Below are positions 6,693-12,932 of a DNA stretch of 14,092 nt, one piece after another. Position 1 is the first letter of the stretch. Each line of letters starts with the position of its first letter. Position numbers and translations under genes: made by a program. The notes under the pieces were generated by a model. It had not been told where the DNA came from. It was given only the letters and a program-made list of their open reading frames with translations, and made no database searches. Source of the DNA: an uncultured Porphyromonadaceae bacterium (GTDB lineage Bacteria > Bacteroidota > Bacteroidia > Bacteroidales > Muribaculaceae); contig URWH01000027.1 of NCBI GenBank assembly GCA_900551515.1, forward strand, positions 1 to 14,092. Reading direction: 5' to 3'.

Positions 6693-8480
6693 GCGTTTTT
6701 TTGACTTCTTGGTGGCTTTTTTACCTGAGAAGCGCGATTTTTTCAGAAAGTAGTCGTAGGTGGTCTCTTCACCGCCCTCCTGCGCTCCGGAAGCATCGCC
6801 GGCGCGTTTCTTGCGTGCCGAGGCGTGGGCATAGTCCTTGTCGGCCTCGGCCACCTCGCTGTAGACGCGCTTGCCCATCCATTCGGCACCCCGCAGCCCC
6901 TCGATCACTCGCCGGCCGTCGGCTTTCGTGACGTCGAAGAGCGAGTAGCCGGGCAGCAGGTCGATGCGGCCCACATCCACGCGCTTGCCTGCCACGCAAT
7001 GGTTGAGCATGTCGATGAGATTGCCGGCATAGAAACCGTCGTTCTTGCCCACGTTGACATAGATTCGCTCCATGCCGCGCTCGGCGGTGCGGCGGTCCTT
7101 CTCGGCGTCGGTAGCCGGGCGTTTGCGCTCTTTCTTTTCGCGAGAGGGTTTCTCGTCGATGAAGTCGAGCGCCGGGGCGTCGCGGTAGTAGTCGAGCAGG
7201 CGGTTGAATTCGAGCGAGATGACGCGCTTGAGCAGGTCCTCGCCCGAGAGCCATCCGAGCTTACGGCTTATGCCGGGCAGATATTTGGCTATCTCCTCAT
7301 CGTCGACCTCCACGCGTTCCAGACGATCGGCCAGATTGTAGAGCTGTTTTTCGATGATATGCTGCGGCGTGGGCACTTCCTTGCGCTCGAATTTCTTGCC
7401 TATCTTTTTCTCGATCTCGCGCAGCTTGCCTTTCTCGCGCGAGTGGATTATGGCCACCGAGATGCCCGTCTTGCCGGCGCGGCCGGTGCGGCCCGAGCGG
7501 TGGGTGTAGACGGCCGGATCGTCGGGCAGGCCGAAGTTGATCACGTGGGTCAGATCGTCGACGTCGAGACCGCGCGCGGCCACGTCAGTGGCCACGAGCA
7601 GCGTGATCACGCGGTCGCGGAACTTGCGCATCACCAGGTCGCGCTGCTGCTGCGAGAGATCGCCGTGGAGGGCGTCGGCGTTGTAGCCGTCGGCTATCAG
7701 CTTGTCGGCCACCTCCTGGGTGTCGCGCCTGGTGCGGCAGAAGATGATGCCGTAGATGCTGGGGGTGTCGTCGGCCACGCGCTTGAGGGCGAGATATTTG
7801 TCGCGGGCGTTGACCATATAGTAGATATGGCGCACGTTGGCGGCGCCTTCGTTGCGGTTGCCCACTACGAATTCCACCGGGTCGTGCATATATTTTCTGG
7901 CTATGCGGGCTATCTCGTCGGGCATCGTGGCCGAGAACATCAGCATCTTGCGGTCGGCGGGCACCGAAACCAGGATCTCGTCGATAGAGTCGAGGAAGCC
8001 CATGTTGAGCATCTCGTCGGCCTCGTCAAGCACCACGGTGTGTACGTCGTCGAGATTCACCACGCCTCGCTTTATGAGGTCGATGAGACGGCCGGGGGTG
8101 GCCACTATGATCTGCACGCCCTGGCGCAGCGCGCGTATCTGGCTTTCGATGCTCGAGCCGCCGTAGACCGGGAGCACCCTCACCTGGGGCATATATTTCG
8201 AGAAGTCGGCCAGATCGCTGCCTATCTGCAGGCATAGCTCGCGCGTAGGCGAGAGGATGAGCGCCTGCGGGCGGTTGACGTCGGGGTCGATGCGCTGCAG
8301 CAGCGGCAGCCCGAAGGCCGCCGTCTTGCCGGTGCCTGTCTGTGCCAGAGCCACCACGTCGCCCTCGCGGCTCAGCAAATGCGGTATCACCTTCTCCTGC
8401 ACAGGCATCGGTGACTCAAATCCCAGTTCTTCGATAGCGCCCCGCAAGTCGTCGCGCACGCCCAGTTCTTCAAATGTCAT
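6690..8480 (-). CDS. DEAD-box RNA helicase with DbpA-type RNA-binding domain
   Basis: ATP-dependent RNA helicase of the DeaD/CsdA-DbpA type, acting in ribosome assembly or mRNA remodelling. Of 596 aa, the RecA-like core spans about 1-370: Q motif PMPVQ (24-28), motif I AQTGTGKT (46-53), PTREL (78-82), TPGR (128-131), DEAD (152-155), SAT (183-185), VATDVAARGLD (296-306) and HRSGRTGR (327-334). A helical linker follows. A DbpA-like RNA-binding domain lies at about 471-545 (ERIYVNVGKNDGFYAGNLIDML). The tail after 550 is highly basic and ends in KKATKKSKKR. All motifs look intact. The ATG at 8480 is close to the Q-motif region, as usual. A near -7 box lies at 8573-8580, and a long structured leader with its own promoter and terminator-like hairpins lies further upstream, suggesting RNA-level control. 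Confidence 0.95.
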   Translation of the reverse strand: MTFEELGVRDDLRGAIEELGFESPMPVQEKVIPHLLSREGDVVALAQTGTGKTAAFGLPLLQRIDPDVNRPQALILSPTRELCLQIGSDLADFSKYMPQVRVLPVYGGSSIESQIRALRQGVQIIVATPGRLIDLIKRGVVNLDDVHTVVLDEADEMLNMGFLDSIDEILVSVPADRKMLMFSATMPDEIARIARKYMHDPVEFVVGNRNEGAANVRHIYYMVNARDKYLALKRVADDTPSIYGIIFCRTRRDTQEVADKLIADGYNADALHGDLSQQQRDLVMRKFRDRVITLLVATDVAARGLDVDDLTHVINFGLPDDPAVYTHRSGRTGRAGKTGISVAIIHSREKGKLREIEKKIGKKFERKEVPTPQHIIEKQLYNLADRLERVEVDDEEIAKYLPGISRKLGWLSGEDLLKRVISLEFNRLLDYYRDAPALDFIDEKPSREKKERKRPATDAEKDRRTAERGMERIYVNVGKNDGFYAGNLIDMLNHCVAGKRVDVGRIDLLPGYSLFDVTKADGRRVIEGLRGAEWMGKRVYSEVAEADKDYAHASARKKRAGDASGAQEGGEETTYDYFLKKSRFSGKKATKKSKKR

Positions 8481-8572
8481 TTTCGGTTATGTTTCTTTAG
8501 TGTTACTTCATTTTGGTTATGTCGGAGCGAATGGCTCACGGTGCCGCACGCCGTCGTTTGTTACGGTTTGCA

Positions 8573-8580
8573 CAAAGTTA
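8573..8580 (-). promoter_or_regulatory. Proximal -7 box for the DEAD-box helicase gene
   Basis: Minus-strand TAACTTTG, an exact TAnnTTTG match. No good TTTG is visible about 20 bp upstream. A start near 8566 would give a leader of about 86 nt, independent of the more distal promoter at 8971-9003. Confidence 0.55.
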
Positions 8581-8664
8581 CAACAATCCTGCGATATATT
8601 TGGTTAGCGGCCGGCGTGATATTCCCTATTTTCGGCCGTTTGCCGGTGTAATGGCCCGGATGCG

Positions 8665-8708
8665 AAAAGAGGAGGCAGTCAGGGCCTGAGCCTCTGTGCT
8701 GCCTCCTC
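8665..8708 (-). terminator. Putative intrinsic terminator or attenuator
   Basis: On the minus strand a 10-bp perfect stem, GAGGAGGCAG (8708-8699) with CTGCCTCCTC (8678-8669), encloses a partly self-complementary loop and is followed by TTTT (8668-8665). A second hairpin, ACTGGA/TCCAGT (8730-8710) with a 9-nt loop, lies 1 bp before it. The T run is short, so termination may be partial. Confidence 0.6.
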
Positions 8709-8796
8709 GACTGGATGTGTGTTTTCCAGTGTTCGTCGGTGTGTTGTTTCAAGAATCGGATTGAAGACAAGGTACGGTGTTTTTCATTAATCTTTC

Positions 8797-8859
8797 TGTG
8801 TGCTTCTCAATGTGTTTCTCACATCTATTAAAATTTTCAACCTTAAATGTGTGCTTCTC
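8797..8859 (-). repeat. Three short direct repeats in the candidate RNA
   Basis: On the minus strand GAGAAGCACACA occurs twice (8859-8848 and 8808-8797), with a variant GAGAAACACA (8820-8811) between. The three lie in the AT-rich middle of the candidate leader or small RNA and could be repeated protein or RNA contact sites. Confidence 0.7.
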
Positions 8860-8970
8860 TTAGCATCAGTAACGGAATCTTCTTGTGACCGTGAGCTTCG
8901 CAGCCGCGGCGTCGGGAGAGGGGTGGATTTTGATCTCCTTAAGGGGACTGTTTCGTCCCTTCCGACATTA

Positions 8971-9003
8971 CAAAGTTAAGGTCTCCCCCACCCTGAAAAC
9001 AAA
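8971..9003 (-). promoter_or_regulatory. Promoter of the candidate RNA
   Basis: Minus strand: -33 TTTG (9003-9000), 21 bp, then -7 TAACTTTG (8978-8971). This is the best complete Bacteroidota-type promoter in the window. Transcription should start near 8965, exactly where the foldable 5' domain begins. Confidence 0.7.
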
Positions 9004-9011
9004 TTTCAGGG
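8991..9011. promoter_or_regulatory. Inverted repeat over the -33 box (possible operator)
   Basis: CCCTGAAA (8991-8998) and TTTCAGGG (9004-9011) form a perfect 8-bp inverted repeat with a 5-bp centre. The -33 TTTG of the promoter lies in that centre and first arm base. A dimeric regulator bound here would cover the -33 box. No T run follows on the plus strand, so a terminator is unlikely. Confidence 0.5.
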
Positions 9012-9067
9012 TCGCATGTGTGACAAACCCCTGCTTTCTTGTGACGAAATGCCATCAAAACGGGTCA

Positions 9068-9134
9068 TTTTCCGTTCACACGCCTATGGCGGACGCAACG
9101 GTGGCGCGTCCGCCATAGGCGTGTGAATTTTCCG
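9068..9134. repeat. Perfect 22-bp palindrome with flanking 7-bp direct repeats
   Basis: Arms 9075-9096 and 9106-9127 are perfectly complementary over 22 bp around the 9-nt loop AACGGTGGC. The hairpin is bounded directly by TTTTCCG on each side (9068-9074 and 9128-9134). This resembles a REP-type palindrome or tiny non-autonomous element with a target duplication. The direct repeat could also be part of the repeat unit, since a similar sequence follows the second copy at 9245-9250. Confidence 0.8.
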
Positions 9135-9299
9135 GGGGGGGGATGGTGCCGACGCACGCAATGCCGGGATCGGGGGAATGATGATGACGATACCGCCCGC
9201 AATGTAGGGACGCGCCAATGATGCGTCCGCCATAGGCGTATGGATTTTCGGGGGGAGCCATACGGATATGGACCATGCGGTCGCGCCAGTGATGCGTCA
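9091..9299. repeat. REP-like repeat cluster, three copies
   Basis: The core GGACGC-N9-GCGTCC occurs at 9091-9111 and 9208-9228, with a decayed form at 9279-9299 (GGTCGC-N9-GCGTCA). The loops are AACGGTGGC, GCCAATGAT and GCCAGTGAT; the first is closer to the others when read in reverse complement, so that copy looks inverted. The first two copies are followed by GCCATAGGCG, then TGTGAA or TATGGA, TTTTC and a G run. The stretch has no plausible gene. Confidence 0.75.
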
Positions 9300-9352
9300 G
9301 CGAAATCCTTCAAAAAAGGTGTAATAAGCAGACTTGCACGCAGTAAGGCTGT

Positions 9353-9369
9353 CGGCGGCTGGAGCCGCC
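9353..9369. other. Hairpin near the surface protein terminator
   Basis: CGGCGGC and GCCGCCG pair around TGGA. No T run follows. It lies downstream of the main terminator of the surface protein gene and may be a remnant of the neighbouring palindromic repeats. Confidence 0.5.
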
Positions 9370-9393
9370 GCTCCTGTCGTTAGTTGGGGTAGT

Positions 9394-9421
9394 AAAAAAG
9401 GAGCGCCGAGGCGCTCCTTTT
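9394..9421 (-). terminator. Intrinsic terminator of the surface protein gene
   Basis: On the minus strand GGAGCGC-CTCG-GCGCTCC is a perfect stem-loop followed by six T residues. It lies about 27 bp after the stop of the 1078-aa protein gene. The plus strand also has TTTT after the stem, so it may work in both directions. Confidence 0.88.
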
Positions 9422-9447
9422 CGGGGGTGTTATGAAATAATGGAGGA

Positions 9448-12400
9448 TTATTTCTGGATGAATACCTTCTTGGCGGTGTTGCCCTGACGGACAATGTAGA
9501 AACCGGGAACGAGGTTTTCAGCTGCTACACGTACGCCCTGGAGGTTGTAGAATTCAACCGGGCCGTTGGCTTCGTCGATACCGATTTCGCCGATACCCTG
9601 GGTGCTGCCTGTGAAGGTGACGTTGAGTGTCACTTCACCGTTGACGTCGGCCAGAGGAATCTCCATTGCAACGGTTGCTTCGTTGAAATCGGAAGGTATC
9701 TCGAGGCTCGTGTCCATCGTTACGAATTCGTAGGTGTTGAGATCGATATTGACAACGTCGCTGCCGATCGAGTAAGATAAGCTTGAGATGCTTTCATATC
9801 CGTCGGCGGTGGTGCCGGGGATCAAGAAGCATTCGAGGGCACGCATGTTGTCATCAAGCGATTCGCTGTAGGTGGGGATGATGCTGCCTGTGGTGAGCTG
9901 AACGCCTGCAGGTTTGTTGCCGTTGTCAAGATCGTAGCCTGTCCATACCTGAACGCTGCCGTTGCCTTCGGTGACGATAGTGATGTGGTTGATCTGGTCA
10001 ACGAATGTGATTGCGATAGTAGTAGCCTCTTCAACGGTGAAGGTGAAGGTGTTGCCTTCGAGAGTTACGTTTGTGCCGTTGAGTTCGACGAGAGCGTTCT
10101 TGCCGTCGGCGGGTGATAGGGTGATCACTACTTCAGTGCCGGGAGCGACCACATCGCCCGAGCTGAGGCTTGTGCCGTTGGCAACTACGGTGGCTGTGCC
10201 GTCAGATCCTACGGTGAAGTTCACTGCATAGCCGAAGTGAGCGGTGAGTGTGACATCGGTTTCGCCGGTGTAGATGTAGGATGCGGTGGTAGCCACTACA
10301 TTGTTATCGCCGTCGGTCCAGTTGAGGAAAGCGTAGCCGGCAGCCGGAGTGGCTTTCACGGTAACACCTTTCTGAACGGTGGATATCGAGGATTCCGAGG
10401 TTGCGGGATCTGTGATGGCTACAGTGCCGAGTGATTCGTCAGCGGAAGCGACGGTGATGGTGCGGGCTGTTTCGTAATCTTCCGATTCGATGCGGATGGT
10501 GAAGTCGATGACACCGCCACCATTGGCATCCATGAAGTTGTCGGAGAAACCGTTGGCTGACAGACGACCGCAAGGATCCACACAGTTCCAGTCAACTTTG
10601 TGGCGGATGCGGTAGTTGCCGGGTGCAAGGTCTTCGGGAATTACGAATGTCGGCATCGTGAGGGTGAAGGAGGCCTGCCAGTCAATTGAAGAGCCTGTGC
10701 ATGTTACAGTAGGATCGGATGAAGTGCCGGAATAACCGGTGTGTGAAACGAGTTCGCCGTCAACCTTTGCGCCTGCGCAGTTTGCTGCAGTGAAATCGAA
10801 TGTGCCGTTTTTGTCATAGTCAACATAAACGTAGCTTGACATCCAGGTTCCTGAACCATTATTCTTGATTGTCACGGTAGCACCGGGCTTTGTGACGAAT
10901 ACTGTTGAAGTCTGGTCGGTGTAGAGAGCGTGGGTTCCGGAAGTGCCGGCACCGGTTACGGTAGCGGTGTTACCCTGATCATCGGATACGGTGAGCAAAG
11001 TGATACCACGTGAATCCGAGCGGGTTGCGTTGCCTTCGGGGTAGCAGTATTCAACGCCTTCTTCGAAGAGGGCTGAGATTGTTACATCGCCGGTTACGGT
11101 ATATGTCTCGGCTGTTGTGTTTGAGCCGTTGATCACGTAGTTGACGAAAGTGTAGCCGGAATCTTTGGTGTTGCTGAGGGTCAGCACGTCGTTTTCGTAA
11201 ACCTTATCGCCGGAGCTGATTGCTGTTGAGCCTTTGGCAACTGCAACCGTACCGCCGGTGGGCTGGTTGATTGTTACGGTGTACTGGGCTTTGTTGCGTG
11301 CGTTGATGGTGAGGGTGGCATCGGCATCAAGAGTGATGGTGTAGACGCCGTCGACAGCCGTAAGGGTCTCTGTGCCGAGCTGGACGCTTTCGAGAACCAT
11401 GCTTTCGGGCACATTGAGAGTGAGTTTGTATTCTGCGCCGCCTCCCATAAGCTGGGTGAGGTCGGAAACTTCAGTTCCGCCGTAGGTCAGCGTGTAAGGC
11501 ACGTTGAGAGCATTGTTGACGGTCAGCGCGTAGGTTTCGTTAGTGTAGCGTGCGGTCAGTGTGATGTCCTTGACAACGGTGTAAGTTCCGCCATTGGCAA
11601 TTTCAGCTTCGATATCGCCTGCGGCAGATGCGGCATATATGCCTACGAGTTCATAGCCTTCGGCAGGAGTGGCGGTAAGAGTGAGCACTGTGCCAGTAGA
11701 GATGGTATAGGGATCGTCGGCAGCTACATAGGAGTTTCTGCCGTCGGAAACGGAGAGCGTACCGCCTTCACCGTCCCTGATGGTCACTGACGCATCAACG
11801 GGGAGATTTTCGCGGCCCTCAACGAAAGTAGGGGTGGCCGATGAATAAGCCATTGTGATAAGACCGCTGTCGGCCCAGAAATTTTGAGCGGTGCCGAGGA
11901 GATAGGAGGCATTAGTGCCGGAAGCTGCATTCGTGGCTTCGTTGGCGAATGTGCCGTCGGTAGATGCGTTGAGGGTGTAGTAGCCGGTCATGCCGCTAAC
12001 GGCGTTGGCGTTTACTTTGGCTACTGCCACTTCGTCGGCTGTAAGAGCGCGGTTGTAGATGTTGATTTCGTCAACAGCACCGGAGAAACCGTAGTCTGCG
12101 AATCGGAACACACCGTCGCTCCAGGGAGAAGCGGTAGGACCGTAGAAAAGACCCGGAGTGCTCGTGGCCCATTCTTTAACGAGGTCGCCGTCGAGATAAA
12201 GGGCGGCTTTGAAGTTGACGTTGTCTACAACGAAAGTGACATAATACCAGGTGTCGAGCTCAACAGTGGGACTGCCGGAAACTTCGCCGACCATGCTGTA
12301 GGTGCCTGCTCCGTTGTTTTCACCGCCGTGTCCGTCTAATTGAAACTTGCCGTCGGCGTTGATTTCCAGAAGCCAGTTACCGTTGAGGTTCATGTGTTCG

Positions 12401-12684
12401 GTGGTCGAGAGGCCCATAAGTACGGAACGTTTAACTGCACGGTAATAGGTACAGCTGTTGCGTGCGGACTGTTTGAACCACATGCCGATGGTGTAAGAGT
12501 CGCCTACCTGCGACGGCATGGCGTGACCCACAGCTGCCGCATAAGGAATCTGCAGGGCGTACTCTTGCATTCTTCCCGATGAGGGGCTGTAGTTGGTGTG
12601 GGTCTTGGATATAGCCTGATTGTCCTGGGCTACAGCCAGCAGCGGGAGAAGCATCAACAAAAATAGAGAGTAGATTTTTCTCAT
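9448..12684 (-). CDS. Secreted multidomain surface protein (LamG, InlB-like repeats, GEVED)
   Basis: A 1078-aa exported protein of unknown specific function, probably binding glycans or host/mucus material at the cell surface. The signal peptide is MRKIYSLFLLMLLPLLAVAQ, cut near 19-20. Residues 40-225 look like a LamG/concanavalin-type domain (WYYVTFVVDNVNFKAALYLDGDLV; VDEINIYNRALTADEV). Divergent InlB B-like beta repeats follow at about 297-381, 385-463, 468-541, 742-818 and 821-896, several with a GY.F/GYEL..W-type core and ending in LTARY or LTAHF. Between them, 612-735 resembles a GEVED domain (YVYVDYDKNGTFDF; PEDLAPGNYRIRHKVDW). The end, VEFYNLQGVRV...PGFYIVRQGNTAKKVFIQK, resembles the short C-terminal sorting domains of Bacteroidota secreted proteins, possibly type IX secretion. 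It is a single-gene unit with its own promoter region and strong terminator. Confidence 0.88.
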   Translation of the reverse strand: MRKIYSLFLLMLLPLLAVAQDNQAISKTHTNYSPSSGRMQEYALQIPYAAAVGHAMPSQVGDSYTIGMWFKQSARNSCTYYRAVKRSVLMGLSTTEHMNLNGNWLLEINADGKFQLDGHGGENNGAGTYSMVGEVSGSPTVELDTWYYVTFVVDNVNFKAALYLDGDLVKEWATSTPGLFYGPTASPWSDGVFRFADYGFSGAVDEINIYNRALTADEVAVAKVNANAVSGMTGYYTLNASTDGTFANEATNAASGTNASYLLGTAQNFWADSGLITMAYSSATPTFVEGRENLPVDASVTIRDGEGGTLSVSDGRNSYVAADDPYTISTGTVLTLTATPAEGYELVGIYAASAAGDIEAEIANGGTYTVVKDITLTARYTNETYALTVNNALNVPYTLTYGGTEVSDLTQLMGGGAEYKLTLNVPESMVLESVQLGTETLTAVDGVYTITLDADATLTINARNKAQYTVTINQPTGGTVAVAKGSTAISSGDKVYENDVLTLSNTKDSGYTFVNYVINGSNTTAETYTVTGDVTISALFEEGVEYCYPEGNATRSDSRGITLLTVSDDQGNTATVTGAGTSGTHALYTDQTSTVFVTKPGATVTIKNNGSGTWMSSYVYVDYDKNGTFDFTAANCAGAKVDGELVSHTGYSGTSSDPTVTCTGSSIDWQASFTLTMPTFVIPEDLAPGNYRIRHKVDWNCVDPCGRLSANGFSDNFMDANGGGVIDFTIRIESEDYETARTITVASADESLGTVAITDPATSESSISTVQKGVTVKATPAAGYAFLNWTDGDNNVVATTASYIYTGETDVTLTAHFGYAVNFTVGSDGTATVVANGTSLSSGDVVAPGTEVVITLSPADGKNALVELNGTNVTLEGNTFTFTVEEATTIAITFVDQINHITIVTEGNGSVQVWTGYDLDNGNKPAGVQLTTGSIIPTYSESLDDNMRALECFLIPGTTADGYESISSLSYSIGSDVVNIDLNTYEFVTMDTSLEIPSDFNEATVAMEIPLADVNGEVTLNVTFTGSTQGIGEIGIDEANGPVEFYNLQGVRVAAENLVPGFYIVRQGNTAKKVFIQK

Positions 12685-12804
12685 GTTGAATGTAAGATTG
12701 GTTAATAATATTGATTAAATAATACGTTTCAAGTCGTTGAGATAATTGCCAAGCCAATATGAGAAAAATCGGGAATGACAATGGTATCAGACGGTTAACA
12801 TATT

Positions 12805-12841
12805 CGACGCGGACACAACGGCGGATGCCGCATCAACGTCG
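12805..12841 (-). other. 5'-end hairpin in the surface protein leader
   Basis: The predicted transcript from the promoter at 12846-12853 would begin at about 12840. CGACG (12841-12837) can pair with CGTCG (12809-12805), enclosing an inner GCGG-CAT-CCGC hairpin. Such a structure at the very 5' end may stabilise the mRNA. The leader is about 155 nt long. Confidence 0.4.
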
Positions 12842-12845
12842 GATG

Positions 12846-12880
12846 CAAACATAGACAGATGTAGGCTAAACACCGACAAA
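12846..12880 (-). promoter_or_regulatory. Putative promoter of the surface protein gene
   Basis: Minus strand -7 box TATGTTTG (12853-12846) matches TAnnTTTG. A TTTG lies at 12880-12877 with a 23-bp spacer, a little longer than usual. This suggests a weak or activator-dependent promoter. Confidence 0.5.
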
Positions 12881-12883
12881 TTA

Positions 12884-12903
12884 TACGTTAATATGCGTTA
12901 AAA
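12884..12903. promoter_or_regulatory. 10-bp-spaced direct repeat upstream of the promoter
   Basis: TACGTTAATA (12884-12893) and TGCGTTAAAA (12894-12903) share T.CGTTAA.A and are spaced by one helical turn. They lie just upstream of the -33 box of the surface protein promoter, where an activator such as a dimeric response regulator often binds. Confidence 0.4.
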
Positions 12904-12932
12904 CAAATATTAATTCCCAAAAACACACGGCC

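Larger units (their letters stand above)
8662..8966 (-). ncRNA. Candidate structured RNA or helicase leader
   Basis: No known RNA family is recognised; the call rests on signals. A complete promoter (8971-9003) points leftward, and about 300 nt later come two consecutive hairpins and TCTTTT. The 5' end can fold into a three-way junction: GTCGG/CCGAC closes a hairpin with AAGGGAC/GTCCCTT pairing and a second with stem GGAGA/TCTCC. The middle is AT-rich and contains three GAGAARCACA-type repeats. Near the 3' end is a possible 12-codon ORF, MKNTVPCLQSDS (8749-8787). It is either a stand-alone small RNA or the attenuated 5' leader of the DEAD-box helicase gene, whose start is about 190 bp past the terminator. 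It lacks the hallmarks I would expect of RNase P RNA, tmRNA or SRP RNA. Confidence 0.45.

Noticed and set aside
6825..8237. 470-codon open frame on the plus strand
   Set aside because: It lies antisense to the intact helicase gene. Its composition (many His, Val, Ala, Glu) is the usual by-product of GC-rich codon use on the other strand.
8881..8960. Short coding-like stretch (IKIHPSPDAAAAKLTVTRRF on the minus strand)
   Set aside because: It has no start codon in frame and is crossed by the predicted RNA structure. I treat it as part of the non-coding leader.
8662..8966. Known riboswitch, RNase P RNA, tmRNA or SRP RNA
   Set aside because: I could not find the conserved core motifs of these families in the sequence, so no known name is given.
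9075..9299. CRISPR array
   Set aside because: Only three imperfect units, unequal spacing, no unique spacers and no cas genes.
9065..9313. Small minus-strand ORFs in the palindrome cluster
   Set aside because: They merely translate the REP-like repeats in different frames. The peptides repeat PPEN.YAYGG-type pieces because the DNA repeats.
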